Positions 11,641-22,004 of a DNA stretch of 64,000 nucleotides are shown here, one piece after another. Position 1 is the stretch's first letter; each line of letters opens with the position of its first letter. This DNA comes from Blattamonas nauphoetae. Its lineage: Eukaryota; Preaxostyla; Oxymonadida. The notes beneath the pieces were generated by a model. The model was given only the letters and a program-made list of their open reading frames with translations. It was not told where the DNA came from and ran no database searches. The stretch spans positions 124,001-188,000 of the forward strand of contig JARBJD010000060.1 in assembly GCA_033064195.1 (NCBI GenBank), written 5' to 3'. The position numbers and the translations under genes are program-made.

Positions 11641-12041
11641 TAAAGACACCATTCGACATTATTCTCGTGAAACCAGACTGAGCAACTGCCCGAGGGATTA
11701 ATCTCCTTTTCAGATTCGGACCCTCGAACTTGTGTATGATTTCGAAATGTCTCATCCAAATGGATTTCATCTTCTTGATATTCTTCCTGAGCGTTGCACA
11801 ATACGAATTCTGGGTCTAGGTGAATCAAACCGGTTGTTTGTAATGTCACTCTGGCTTCCGGTTCTTGGGTCTCGCCAACTTGAAGTAAGGTGTGATCGTC
11901 GGTGTTTCGCGAATTTCCATTAATGTTGAAGGAAATCAAGTTTCTAAAATGAGAGAGGAGAAACAACAGACAATATCCGGAGTGAAACTTGTTGTGAAGT
12001 GCGAACAGGGTGACGATCAGAGTGAATTCTGGGTTCTTCAT
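11640..12041 (-). CDS. Hypothetical open frame, low confidence
   Basis: 133 codons on the minus strand, with an acidic polar stretch (ARVTLQTTGLIHLDPEF, then QEEYQEDEIHLDETFRN) that reads like protein. It overlaps a plus-strand frame at 11892-12161 (MREEKQQTISGVKLVVKCEQ), and only one of the two is likely to be real. No family recognised. Confidence 0.25.
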   Translation of the reverse strand: MKNPEFTLIVTLFALHNKFHSGYCLLFLLSHFRNLISFNINGNSRNTDDHTLLQVGETQEPEARVTLQTTGLIHLDPEFVLCNAQEEYQEDEIHLDETFRNHTQVRGSESEKEINPSGSCSVWFHENNVEWCL

Positions 12042-12954
12042 GAGGAGAGCTCACTAACGATTGCTGAACAACGTTCACTAATTGGGTCAGTATTGTTGAA
12101 ATCATTCAAACGTTCCACGGTCAGAAACAAAAAAGAAATTGATCACTCTTGCACGGCTTGATTAAAGATCTCGATAATACAATTGAGTCGGTATCATGCA
12201 TACCGTCATCATGACAGACCGTCCGATCCAATGTCTCACCCGTCACTTTTCCATTCGAGATAGATGAAGTTTTTTGTCAATAATGATGTCTGGAGCTCAC
12301 ATTTCACCCATCTTTTTTTTCTTTGAGTGACCCACGAGTTATTTGAAAACAGCCTCAGGAATTGATGGACCACCTATTCTCTCCTCCAATGGTGACCAAC
12401 GCTTCCCTAGATCTTCAAAATCTGCAATCAGCCGTTGTTCAAGCAGTTTCAAGCCTCATTGACCATCTTTCACGATTGCAGAAAGGTGAAGAAGTTGGTC
12501 TCCGTGCAATAATGCTTTCACTCCGCTCAGCTCTCCCACTGTCGATGCAACCACCAATTCCGTTCACACGACGGCAGGTTGATAGTGCACGTCTTCGAAC
12601 GATCAGGGGGAACCTTCTTCAAATCAAAAAACCCTCTCCTCCAAACGCATTCTTTCGATTCTGGCCGATTCGTCATTTGATGATCGTCGTCTCCTTTATC
12701 GTGGCATTTTCAACAAGCTCAAGCGAGAAAAGCAAAGGGGATCGTCTGCATTTCAACTTCAACACTTTTGTCTTTTTCATCATTTTCACGGTCTAGGAAT
12801 TGCTGAGATCGAAGCACTTCGATCTGGAGCGTCAGGGATCCAAGCTACTGATCAAAACCCTGAGCATCTTTGCTTGGTCCCATATCAGGAGGATGCCTGT
12901 CGAACTCACTACTTGAAATTCCTCACCGAGGATGGCCTCACGACTTTGAAGTGA
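11892..12954 (+). CDS. Unrecognised multi-exon gene
   Basis: The 3' half is well supported. Coding sequence from about 12359 (ELMDHLFSPPMVTNASLDLQ) runs to a 29-nt intron (12573-12601, GTTGAT...GATCAG). It continues in phase as GEPSSNQKTLSSKRILSILA, then RRLLYRGIFNKLKREKQRGS, then IAEIEALRSGASGIQATDQN, and stops at TGA 12952-12954. Without the intron the frame closes early. A T-rich acceptor (ending CCTCAG at 12358) implies an upstream exon, probably ending at a GTATCA donor near 12191. I could not connect the 11892-12161 frame cleanly, so the 5' end is uncertain. The product is helical, with a basic stretch. No family recognised. Confidence 0.5.
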
Positions 12955-12966
12955 CTCGTGGGCAAT

Positions 12967-13773
12967 ATGGATGACGTTGGGGAAGTGTCCGACAACAAAA
13001 TAGAGGATTGGATCACCATTGAGGAAGAGAAGAGACGGAAAGACCTGACATCAAGAAAGTGCGAAATCCATGAAGGGATGACGACAATCCTGACTAAAGG
13101 CAAGTCAAAAAAGACAAAACAGCAGAAGAAACTGGAATACAGCCTCTTATCAAGACTACCACAGGTGTCTGAGGTTTCATCATCAGAATCGGACACAGAT
13201 CTCATCAAAGTTCTCTCTATTGATCCTGAAAAGGAAATGTCAAGCAAAGAAAAGTCACCCAGCAAGAACACATGGATTGGGGAAGATCGAAGGAAGAAAG
13301 AACGATGGGGAGACGTTTCTCTGAACGTGGGGAGCAGCAAAAAAGAGAAAAAGAAGATCAGGGTGGACGGAACTCACACCACTCTCCGAATTGTACAATC
13401 TTGTGATTTTGACTCACTTTTAGAAGAAGAGAAAGCCGTTGAGATAGCTGGTGACTTTCAATTTCTCTCACAAAGACGCCTGACGAACCTGAGTAAATCA
13501 GCCATCCATAGAATGCTCTGTTTCCTGTTTCCATTCCTCCAAATGAGCAAATCTACCTTCTTCAGAAAAACCCGAATGCTTGCTCCGGCCAAAAATCGAA
13601 CAGATTTATGTGCGCCTTGCCAATTAGGAAGTCTGATCGAATGCCAGTATAAGCGTCTGAGATCTACAAACAGATCTCTAACAGTCACAGAGACAACATG
13701 TCATGGTTTAATACAAAAACACCGTCTCCTTGCCCAAATCCAACATGAATCAAGTCTCACACAAATTTTTTGA
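12967..13773 (+). CDS. Hypothetical Lys/Glu-rich protein with Cys motif
   Basis: A single-exon frame of 268 aa starts at ATG 12967 (MDDVGEVSDNKIEDW), 13 nt after the previous stop. The first two thirds are highly charged (KGKSKKTKQQKKLEY, EMSSKEKSPSKNTW) and look disordered or nucleic-acid binding. The last third is more ordered (STFFRKTRMLAPAKNRTDLC, then CQLGSLIECQYKRL) with four cysteines that could bind a metal. It stops 50 bp before the Polinton terminus at 13823, so the element lies in its 3' flank rather than inside it. It could also be a further exon of the preceding gene. No family recognised. Confidence 0.5.
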   Translation: MDDVGEVSDNKIEDWITIEEEKRRKDLTSRKCEIHEGMTTILTKGKSKKTKQQKKLEYSLLSRLPQVSEVSSSESDTDLIKVLSIDPEKEMSSKEKSPSKNTWIGEDRRKKERWGDVSLNVGSSKKEKKKIRVDGTHTTLRIVQSCDFDSLLEEEKAVEIAGDFQFLSQRRLTNLSKSAIHRMLCFLFPFLQMSKSTFFRKTRMLAPAKNRTDLCAPCQLGSLIECQYKRLRSTNRSLTVTETTCHGLIQKHRLLAQIQHESSLTQIF

Positions 13774-13822
13774 TCGGTTTGCGATCACTGTACTCACATT
13801 CATCGTTTATTCTGTTGACAAG

Positions 13823-14137
13823 AGTAGTATAGAAGAAGAATATCTATATCTCCAAGGATTGCAATTAGTCCGGGAATTATAATACTGGGAACTGAATAGT
13901 GATTCTCAATTCCGATTGAACAGAGTATTATTTTTAAAGTACAATCAGCTATGATTCCGAAATGCCGGATAATACTTGTTTTCTTGCATTTTGGTGGATA
14001 CCTTTTTTGGGTTCAAATTCAATTATTTAGTCAAAAAGAGACCTCATTTAGTGCGCTTAAATCTAAAGGGTTTTTTTCATTCATTGACAAAACAAACGTT
14101 AATTTTTTTATTATCTGATTTTTTTATTTTGTATTAA
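13823..14137 (+). repeat. Left outer terminal repeat/leader of Polinton
   Basis: Non-coding terminal segment. Its first bases (AGTAGTATAGAAGAAG) recur as the reverse complement ending at 41235, and the match runs on through the whole arm. It ends at the first ATG of the element, preceded by a T-rich motif. Confidence 0.8.
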
Positions 14138-14140
14138 ATG
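14119..14140 (+). promoter_or_regulatory. Polinton start-site motif, first gene
   Basis: T-run, TATTTT, then ATTAAATG including the start codon. One of ten similar sites in the left arm. Confidence 0.5.
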
Positions 14141-14755
14141 ACGAATCAGCTTACACCAAACAAACTTAACGAGACTCTAAAGAATGAAAAATTAATACTA
14201 ATCACCGAACCAGTTCTGAATCGTTCTGGAACCTCATATTTGGCACATGGTACTTTCGATTACGCAAGTGAAGATAAACCTGATGAGATTTATCGAGTTT
14301 ACATTCCTGCTTTCATTAAAGGAGCAAGACCACATCTGAATCCAAACATGTATCACAGATTCGATAACTGTTGCAATAAAGAAAAATTCATTGAGTCACT
14401 ACACAGTGAGAATTGTGAACTCGTTGGTGAATACAAAACATCAGAGTCAGTAGTGAAATATCTTCATGAAGGAGTTGAATGGAGAATCAAACCATCACAA
14501 TGGATGAAAGGAGTCAGAACACACAAGATGAAGCGTAAGCATTACACTCAATCTTTTGTTGAAAACGAACTGAGAAAGCATAATTGTGAACTCATTGATG
14601 AGTACAAGAAAGTACACATTCCTTTTCACTATCGAGTGATTGGTGATGATAAAGTATACAAAGCGAGACTTGACGAATGGTTCAGAGCAAAGAGAAAACC
14701 TCACTTGAGAGGAAAGACAGAGAAGAACTCCATCGACGAATCTCCGAATCAATAA
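14138..14755 (+). CDS. Polinton 205-aa protein with two ~45-aa repeats
   Basis: First gene of the left arm, open over 205 codons. It contains two related segments, ENCELVGEYKTSESVVKYL and HNCELIDEYKKVHIPFHYR, each followed by a basic Trp-containing stretch (PSQWMKGVR; LDEWFRAKRKPH). The pattern 'CELxxEY...W..g..kP' resembles small DNA-binding repeats attached to phage and giant-virus endonucleases. That resemblance is inference, and the metal-binding cysteines of those repeats are mostly absent. The start is preceded by the element's usual T-rich/TAAATG motif. Confidence 0.6.
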   Translation: MTNQLTPNKLNETLKNEKLILITEPVLNRSGTSYLAHGTFDYASEDKPDEIYRVYIPAFIKGARPHLNPNMYHRFDNCCNKEKFIESLHSENCELVGEYKTSESVVKYLHEGVEWRIKPSQWMKGVRTHKMKRKHYTQSFVENELRKHNCELIDEYKKVHIPFHYRVIGDDKVYKARLDEWFRAKRKPHLRGKTEKNSIDESPNQ

Positions 14756-15584
14756 TGACGAATCGATTATTTTTCTCCTCATTGATTATTCCGGACTAAA
14801 TGGTGACCCAGGTGGACTAGGTGCCCCAGGTCAAAATTTGATTTTCATTTTTGAAAAGTCCACCACTTGATGAAGTAACTCCATAGAGAATAAAAAAAAA
14901 TGAATTTTTAAAAATTGACCTTTATTTTTGTGACCACCCAAAATTGTACCAACAAGGTCAATATCGATACGGCAAGTTCATTTATCATGTTTCTAGAGTG
15001 ATCTGACAACATTATCTGGACTTATGGGAATTTTCAAAATTAAGGCCGATTTATTTTTTTTCGGATTTTTTATTTCGCATATGAAGAGTAGGTCCAAAAT
15101 GTTCAAGTGTGAGACCTCGACGTAATTTTCCTTGATGCTCAGGCAAAATGGTGCCCTTGTGATTAATGCGTAGAACTACTTGGAGGTTGTGTTGGAGACG
15201 GTGGATTTTATAAATCCGCTCCGGGGTTCATGTTGGCATCACTTAGATGTGACCGTAAATCATGCCCACCCAATGCTTATTCCTTCAAGGACTTCGCCAG
15301 TGTTAGTCATTAAGTAGGATCACGATAGAATGATCCCCAAAGGAGTATCGGGTTGTCTCGAAGAGACTTCGAACCTCACAAGGTGAGAGTCTTATGGAAA
15401 CTTACACGAACGAAAAATGGAACTAACCTTCACCTATTTTTGTCCTCGCCAATGTCAACATAAGCAAAGTCACAATTATATCTTCAGAAAAAAACTTGGA
15501 GAAATAAAAATTTGTACAGTTTTGGAGCTCTTCAAGAATATTTGCTTAACTTTTTTTATTTTTGGATTTTTTAATTCGACTAAA
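14756..15584 (+). promoter_or_regulatory. Polinton non-coding region with GC-rich structured island
   Basis: About 830 bp lie between the first two genes. The first half is AT-rich. From about 15110 to 15400 the base composition becomes GC-richer than the rest of the arm, and the sequence is kept in the right arm (about 39665-39950). It holds several small stem-loops: GGATTT/AAATCC at 15203-15217, GGATCA/TGATCC near 15318, and the pair GTCTC/GAGAC and CTCAC/GTGAG at 15355-15387 joined by TTCGAA. No open frame explains it. It could be an RNA gene, an origin-like or packaging signal, or a long leader for PolB. Confidence 0.5.
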
Positions 15585-18500
15585 ATGGAATCTCCTCTAA
15601 AAGTTGTACTAAATTACATCACCAAAATTAAACAACTCTTTCCGAACACCACGTTTGACTTCAAAGATAAACATGGATATGATAGACGCTATAATCCTGA
15701 GAGTAAAAACTACAAACATCAAAGATCATATCTCCTGTCAATGCTCAAGAATCCAGACGTTCAATTCGAAGGACCGACAAAGCATGTTGGTGATAGTGAT
15801 ATCGAGAGTTTCATTCAACAAATTGAACAGCAAAGAGAAACACAAGCAATTCATAAACAGAACGAACAGAACAACAATGCAATGATGAATGAAGAGGATC
15901 ACAATGTCATCATTATTGACATGAAAGCCCATCCAAGAATTAACGAAATTGAACTTAGAAGACAAGTGTTCAAGATCACAAGGAAACTCAAGTCACTTGA
16001 AGAGAAACTGATGGATCATTGGATGAAGAATCTATTGATAATTCAAAAGAAAAATGAACGAATGGAATCAAGAGAAGTAAAGTTCTTTGATGGTTTTAAC
16101 GAATGTATCTTACTCGCTGAACCACGAAACAAAAATGCATTCAATTCATGTTTACAGAGTGCACGAAGAAAGTTCAAAAAGAATGAAATCGAAAAAGAAA
16201 CTACCAATGGAAAACCATATCAGTTGTACTTCCACAATCATCTGAAGAACGTTGAGGAAATCACTAAATTCATCAAGTCGGTGTATGAAAAAGAGAAGGA
16301 TCATCCATTCAAGATTAGCATTGACTTTGGAAAGATCGTTGAGAGAAAAGATGGTAACGAGACAACATACAATGATTTCAGACCAGAATTGGAGAACTCA
16401 TCAAAGAGTTTCCCAACAGTAATTCGTAATGAGGCAGACGTCAATGAGTATTCGAAATATGCAATCAATCTGATCAAAGAATCACAAGAGAGAACACAAA
16501 TGGATACCAAGTCAATGTTTATCGCGTTTCATTCTCTATTGGTTGCTGTCTATCGATTTCCAGTTGCAGGAAAAGCAAATGCTTTACTCTCCATCCACAT
16601 GAAGACACACAATATAAAATACGTTGATTCTCCATACAATATCTGTTTCTTTCAAGCTGTTTCTCACAAAACACTTCCAGATACACCAGAGCATAAAATA
16701 CCACTGTGTACTAGAAATGCTGAAGCTCATAGACTTTTTGCCAAATGCAAGAATCTTATCAATCCCACACAAAAACAATTGACTGAACACTTGAAAAACT
16801 ATCCCGGATTTGATATTGCATCTGACATGGAAGAAACAATGAAGATCCTCAACATCACAGTACACATTTATGAATACGATGAGGATAATAAGAAGTACCC
16901 GAACTCTAGTTCGACTAATGACCCCCAAAGGGGTCGATACTTCCTTAGTCAGTCTTATGTCAACGAAAATGATGATGCTCTGGTTGTTCCTATTCTCATT
17001 GTTCCACTAACCGCAACGATGGTTCATGTGATGTTCATTGCTGATCCTGAAAAGCTAACTGGATACAAGCTCTGTCCTTATTGTCAATCAAGAGGATTCC
17101 AAGTGAAGAATACAAACTACAGCAGAGACTATGAGAAACATATTGCTGAGTGTAAGGAACTTGATGGAAAACATGTGAAGAAGATTCAACTTGATCGAAC
17201 ACCAAGACCTTATGTTCCACATATCCTCAACAATAGAACTTATGAATTTCTGATGGCACACAAGAGACAAAACGAATTCAAACCAACACAATACTACATT
17301 ACTTACGATTTCGAAACAATGGAAGATCTCATTCTTGACAATCTATTCTCAGATGACAACACACAATTGATCTCACATCTAAAACCCTTGTCAGTTGCAT
17401 CCGCAATTCAAACAAAATCAGGAGTGAAGTCAATCTACTTTGATCTTCGAGATGGAAAGGACTTTGTGAAGCAGTGGATCAGAGAACTCTTCAAACATGC
17501 TGAGACGGTTCGAGATGACAATCTGTATGAGGATCCAGAAATTCCCTCACAAAATGAAGTCAGTGTCATTGGATTCAACAGCTCCAGATTTGACATCAAT
17601 CTCATCTTTCGTGATCTCGTTGATAAGGATTGGAAAGTGGTAAGCTTCCTTGGATCAACAACCAAGTACAAACAAGTATTGATTAGACACGAGAAAACAC
17701 AACAGGTGCTTCGATTCATCGACATGATGTCTTACACTGGACCAATGACCTTGGATAATGCAGTCAAAGCCTTCGGAGGTAATACGACACTTCAGAAATC
17801 ATTCTTTGCTTACGAATCATTTGATTCATCAGATTACGACACAGTACTGAGCAAACCAGAACCATTCTCCAAATATGAATTCTATTCCAGTCTCAACAAC
17901 AGTGAAATGTCCGATAGTGATTATCAATTATATCTTGATGATTGGAACAAGCAAGGATTCACGAACCGTTGGGAATATCTCAAGTTCTACAACATCAGAG
18001 ACGTCGAATGCATGATTGCACCATTAGACACGTTAATCAATTTAAACTTCCAGTACAAAGTGGATATGTTGCACAATCTCTCATTGTCAGCAAATGCATC
18101 TGCAATCAAGTATGCTTGTGCCTATAAGGACTTTGATATAGATGAGGATTATAATGAATGTGACGATTCTGGGCCAATCAAAATCACCAAACAATACTGG
18201 AAGTACAAAGTGGAAGGATATAGGTATCAAGACATGAAAGCACATCGCAATACAGACAAAAACGTTACAGAAGCTGACTATGAATGGTTCGAACAAAAGT
18301 GCAAGAGAGTTTGCTACATCTGCAAGAGTCACTTCTCACAAGCAGTAAGACCAACACTGGATAGAATCGACAATTCGAAAGGACATTCAAAAGAGAACGT
18401 GAAGATCTGCTGTGATTACTGCAACACCTACAAGTCAGATAAAGATGAACATCTCACACGATTGAGAATTCAATTAAAGAAGTACTGCATCTGGAAATCA

Positions 18501-20033
18501 TTACCTATGACTCTGACACATGAGCAAACATACCACAAACTGAGAGCAGCAGTGACTGGTGGATTATCGAATGTTCAGCACAGACAGAACATCAAAGACG
18601 TGACTCCAATCAATCACTTCACATATGAAGACGGAAAAGTCAAATCAACCGATACTGAACACATCATGACTCATGTCTGTGGTGTTGACTTTAATTCCCT
18701 CTATCCAAGTGCTTTCTCCTCAATCAAGAACAAGAACAATCCATACACTAAACACAGAATGTACATGCCAGGAAGATGTTTGTACACAGCAACAGGAGAT
18801 AAAGAATGCCGTAAGATTATCGAAGACAAGAATCAGAAGACACTATTTGTTGCAGAACTGAAAGGACACATAGACGAGAAGCACATCGATGAGTTCATTA
18901 ACTTCCCACCAATCTTCAGAAACATAGTGGTCAATACGACAGAAGAAAACATTGGAGAGAAGACATATTCACTGATGAAGAAACATGGATTAAAGACCGA
19001 TGATAAACAACGGAAGCTGACCCAACTCTTGAGCACACACGATCAGTATATGTTCTTTTCGACATACTATCTCTGGTTCCTCATCGACTACTGTCACTTC
19101 ATCGTCGACGAAATCAAGAGTGTGATGGTGTTCTCGAGACATGCTGGATTTGAACGATTTGTGACCTCGTTCATGAATGATAGAATAGAAGCAATGAAGG
19201 TTGGAAACAAAGGAAAGGAACAATTCTGTAAGACGAATTTGAATGGAAGTTACGGATACGATGGAATGAACACTGAGAAATACAACTCAATCACAATCTG
19301 CAATGAGAAGAGAACATATTTGAAACAGATGATGAAAGGATTTGTAGCGACAAGAGAGATAAATGAGGACAACTATATTGTGATTGAAGACAGAGAGAAA
19401 GCATCGTGCAAAACATGTCTGCAAGAAGCAGTATTCACACTCGACAATGCCAAGTTCTGGTATCTGAACTTCATCTACAACTTCATGTTCAAATGCCTAG
19501 ACATGAACAAGATCCATTTCTGTGAGGGAGATACTGACTCTGCTTATTGGGCAATTAGTGGTGATCCAAATGCTGGAATCCATCAACAATTTGAACACGT
19601 TATTGCTGACAAGGAATTCTATGATACCCACAAATATGAATGGTTTCCCAATCCTGAAAAGGGAGTTGATGATGAGAAGAAACTGTTGGGATTAGCTATT
19701 GAGAAGGAAGGTGAACAGATGATCTGTCTTGCACCCAAGTGTTACTCTCTCGATGAGAAATGCAAAATCAAAGGAGTGTCACTGAAGAAAACAAATATCA
19801 CGAGTGCTGATTATGTGAAGTGTCTTAATGGAGAGAAAACTGCGACAACAACACTGAACTTCCAGACGAGAAGAATCATAAGCGAAGACAACACTAATGG
19901 ATTTGAGATTGCTAAAATACAACAACAGAAACTCAGTCTCAGTGGAATTCATCTGAAGGCAATCGTACTGGAAAATGAATCCTGTCCTCCATTCATTTAT
20001 GGACTGAAAGCAACTGATTATCAAATAGAATAA
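15585..20033 (+). CDS. Polinton protein-primed family-B DNA polymerase with OTU-like and HNH-like parts
   Basis: Left-arm copy, open over 1,482 codons from the ATG at 15585 (MESPLKVV); an upstream in-frame ATG at 15417 lacks the start motif. In order it has an N-terminal charged region; an ICFFQAVSHKT block near residue 350 like that seen in other Polinton polymerases; a Zn-finger-like CPYC...H...C; the exonuclease motif ITYDFETMED near 570; a Cys/His module with YICKSHF, LDRIDNSKGH and CCDYCN near 920-960; and the palm motifs GVDFNSLYPSAFSS, KTNLNGSYGY and CEGDTDSAYWA. The family replicates linear elements using a terminal protein primer. A 42-nt in-frame stretch made of two stem-loops (16900-16935) is present here and absent from the right arm. 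This copy looks whole. Confidence 0.92.
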   Translation: MESPLKVVLNYITKIKQLFPNTTFDFKDKHGYDRRYNPESKNYKHQRSYLLSMLKNPDVQFEGPTKHVGDSDIESFIQQIEQQRETQAIHKQNEQNNNAMMNEEDHNVIIIDMKAHPRINEIELRRQVFKITRKLKSLEEKLMDHWMKNLLIIQKKNERMESREVKFFDGFNECILLAEPRNKNAFNSCLQSARRKFKKNEIEKETTNGKPYQLYFHNHLKNVEEITKFIKSVYEKEKDHPFKISIDFGKIVERKDGNETTYNDFRPELENSSKSFPTVIRNEADVNEYSKYAINLIKESQERTQMDTKSMFIAFHSLLVAVYRFPVAGKANALLSIHMKTHNIKYVDSPYNICFFQAVSHKTLPDTPEHKIPLCTRNAEAHRLFAKCKNLINPTQKQLTEHLKNYPGFDIASDMEETMKILNITVHIYEYDEDNKKYPNSSSTNDPQRGRYFLSQSYVNENDDALVVPILIVPLTATMVHVMFIADPEKLTGYKLCPYCQSRGFQVKNTNYSRDYEKHIAECKELDGKHVKKIQLDRTPRPYVPHILNNRTYEFLMAHKRQNEFKPTQYYITYDFETMEDLILDNLFSDDNTQLISHLKPLSVASAIQTKSGVKSIYFDLRDGKDFVKQWIRELFKHAETVRDDNLYEDPEIPSQNEVSVIGFNSSRFDINLIFRDLVDKDWKVVSFLGSTTKYKQVLIRHEKTQQVLRFIDMMSYTGPMTLDNAVKAFGGNTTLQKSFFAYESFDSSDYDTVLSKPEPFSKYEFYSSLNNSEMSDSDYQLYLDDWNKQGFTNRWEYLKFYNIRDVECMIAPLDTLINLNFQYKVDMLHNLSLSANASAIKYACAYKDFDIDEDYNECDDSGPIKITKQYWKYKVEGYRYQDMKAHRNTDKNVTEADYEWFEQKCKRVCYICKSHFSQAVRPTLDRIDNSKGHSKENVKICCDYCNTYKSDKDEHLTRLRIQLKKYCIWKSLPMTLTHEQTYHKLRAAVTGGLSNVQHRQNIKDVTPINHFTYEDGKVKSTDTEHIMTHVCGVDFNSLYPSAFSSIKNKNNPYTKHRMYMPGRCLYTATGDKECRKIIEDKNQKTLFVAELKGHIDEKHIDEFINFPPIFRNIVVNTTEENIGEKTYSLMKKHGLKTDDKQRKLTQLLSTHDQYMFFSTYYLWFLIDYCHFIVDEIKSVMVFSRHAGFERFVTSFMNDRIEAMKVGNKGKEQFCKTNLNGSYGYDGMNTEKYNSITICNEKRTYLKQMMKGFVATREINEDNYIVIEDREKASCKTCLQEAVFTLDNAKFWYLNFIYNFMFKCLDMNKIHFCEGDTDSAYWAISGDPNAGIHQQFEHVIADKEFYDTHKYEWFPNPEKGVDDEKKLLGLAIEKEGEQMICLAPKCYSLDEKCKIKGVSLKKTNITSADYVKCLNGEKTATTTLNFQTRRIISEDNTNGFEIAKIQQQKLSLSGIHLKAIVLENESCPPFIYGLKATDYQIE
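16900..16935 (+). repeat. Double-hairpin module inside PolB (left arm only)
   Basis: Two adjacent stem-loops: CGAAC-TCTA-GTTCG, then a 6-nt ACTAAT spacer, then GACCCC-CAAA-GGGGTC. The right-arm polymerase lacks the whole block, and the net difference (14 codons) keeps the frame. Confidence 0.75.
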
Positions 20034-20040
20034 TATCAAA

Positions 20041-20059
20041 CTTTATTTTTGTATAAATG
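20041..20059 (+). promoter_or_regulatory. Polinton start-site motif, integrase
   Basis: CTTTATTTTTGTATAAATG, immediately after the PolB stop, so PolB and integrase need not share a transcript. Confidence 0.55.
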
Positions 20060-21967
20060 AACACTCGACAATTGAATCAACAGCAGATCGATACGCTCGT
20101 AAATAGATTACTTCAGAGTACACGACACTCTCCAACCAAAATTTTTGAAATCAAATGGAGTTCAACAAACATTTTGCCAGTCTATATTGTCAATGATTCA
20201 CATGGAGAATTCGATGCTAAAGATAGTACATATTATAATGATTGGTTGAATGGTGAATTACCTCCTGATCTCTCAACTTATTCAGGACGAAAGGTAGTTC
20301 AACAATTTGTCAAGCAATTCCTAGGACAAACAACAAGTGACTCCAGAGCTGAACAAGCATATCAAGCATATCAACAATATTATTATGAAGCACAAGACAT
20401 TCACTTTGGACAATCTTTCATTCCAGCGACATTACCGATGGAAACACCAATGCAACCATCAACCAGTTCAACATTTTCATCATCAATCAGAGTTGGAAAG
20501 AAGAGACATTTAAAACAAAGTCATTCACATCATGAATTTCCAGCAAGGGAGAGACGATACAATGAAGATCTATTTCTGACGATATCACAAGTGCCAGATA
20601 TCATTTCCAGAAATCCTTCAGAGGTTGTCCGTACTGAACCAACAACAAGGCAAGTTATAGAAATGTTGGAACAAATGAAAGGACAGTTCGACTATCAACA
20701 AAAGGACAATTCAGAAGATGAACAAATCAAAGCAGAGAATTCAATTATGGATAATCAACAACGAATGGAACAATTCATCACTAATAAGATTGTTGAGACA
20801 AAGAAGATGAACCGAGATATGTTTGTTCTGTCACACATTAGCAGAAGTATTGGAAGTGATGAAACTGACTTCATTCTTGCTCATCCCAAACAAATCCCAA
20901 TTGGCGGAAGATCATTTCAAGATTGGTACGAGGAATATGTTCATCGATGGAGTCTCGCCAATTCAAAACAAACAACATTGAGAGGAAAGAAACGTGAAGC
21001 AATCACTAATGGATCACTCATGATTCCTACTCCGATAGAGAAAATCCAATATCCATTTCGATCAAAGATGCAATTCATGTCCAAAGACATCACTGGAGAT
21101 CCACACCAGACATCAGACAGAAAGGTTCCTCAGAAATGTGACAGACCGTACTTCTCTCCCAAGTTTGGATCATGGGAAATTGATCTTGTTCTCATCCAAT
21201 CACCAACATCGAAAACAGTACTTCAGATTTATCTGTTTGCTATTAACATCAACACCAAATACTTAGTTGTGATTCCAGTTCTGGATAAATCATGGAGCAA
21301 AGTCAAGACAGCAATCAACGACCTGATTAATCATCGTGGAGTTCAAGTCAACAACATACGTGGTGATGGAGAAGCAGCGTGGACCAGTGGAGAAGCACAA
21401 AAGTATTTTGAGCAACAGAAAGTCAGCACTTATTTCACAAGCTCACCATTCACGAATCATAACAGAATTGTCGATCGAGTAGTCAGAACAATAAGAGATG
21501 GATTCCAAGATAATGCAACACAGATGGCAAATCATTCGCTCATGAATCAGATGGTGGAATACTACAACATGACTCCACATCGAGCATACTGGAACAAGTT
21601 CACTCCACAACAAGCACAAAACAATAGAGAGATTGAAGTATTGTATATCTCATCATGTGAAGAACAATTGAAGAACATCCAAAGACAACATTCAACACAG
21701 ATGCTATGGCGATACAAACCAGGAAACATTCTGTTGATTCATCTAGACTTGGACAAGACTGCAGCAAAGTTTCAGAAGAAGCGTAGACAGTTTCAGTTTG
21801 TTGGACAATTCATTGAGTACAAACACGGTAATGTTGTAGCTACACTATTGAACGGACTTACATGCTTATCAAAGGTCGTAAATGTTCCAATCCAACACAC
21901 AAAGTATCATGCAGACTCAATTGACGACTTAACTCCAGAGTTCATTACTGAATTTAATTTGGTGTAA
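20057..21967 (+). CDS. Polinton retroviral-type integrase
   Basis: 636 codons, starting 24 nt after the polymerase stop. The central rve core is recognisable as FGSWEIDLVLIQSP, then NNIRGDGEAAW, then NHNRIVDRVVRTIRDG. This is followed by a basic C-terminal domain (AKFQKKRRQFQFVGQFIEY) that sits where chromodomain- or SH3-like parts occur in the family. The N-terminal third is Gln-rich. The family inserts the element and makes 6-bp target duplications. The frame is open, and the gene differs from the right-arm copy at a few percent of residues and by a 36-nt hairpin module found only on the right. Confidence 0.9.
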   Translation: MNTRQLNQQQIDTLVNRLLQSTRHSPTKIFEIKWSSTNILPVYIVNDSHGEFDAKDSTYYNDWLNGELPPDLSTYSGRKVVQQFVKQFLGQTTSDSRAEQAYQAYQQYYYEAQDIHFGQSFIPATLPMETPMQPSTSSTFSSSIRVGKKRHLKQSHSHHEFPARERRYNEDLFLTISQVPDIISRNPSEVVRTEPTTRQVIEMLEQMKGQFDYQQKDNSEDEQIKAENSIMDNQQRMEQFITNKIVETKKMNRDMFVLSHISRSIGSDETDFILAHPKQIPIGGRSFQDWYEEYVHRWSLANSKQTTLRGKKREAITNGSLMIPTPIEKIQYPFRSKMQFMSKDITGDPHQTSDRKVPQKCDRPYFSPKFGSWEIDLVLIQSPTSKTVLQIYLFAININTKYLVVIPVLDKSWSKVKTAINDLINHRGVQVNNIRGDGEAAWTSGEAQKYFEQQKVSTYFTSSPFTNHNRIVDRVVRTIRDGFQDNATQMANHSLMNQMVEYYNMTPHRAYWNKFTPQQAQNNREIEVLYISSCEEQLKNIQRQHSTQMLWRYKPGNILLIHLDLDKTAAKFQKKRRQFQFVGQFIEYKHGNVVATLLNGLTCLSKVVNVPIQHTKYHADSIDDLTPEFITEFNLV

Positions 21968-22004
21968 GTGTAATAATGTTTCAAATATTTTTATTCCATT
22001 TAAA

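Noticed and set aside
1-13773. Bacterial or viral contamination
   Set aside because: Spliced calpain-7, DPH5 and a dynein chain are eukaryotic.
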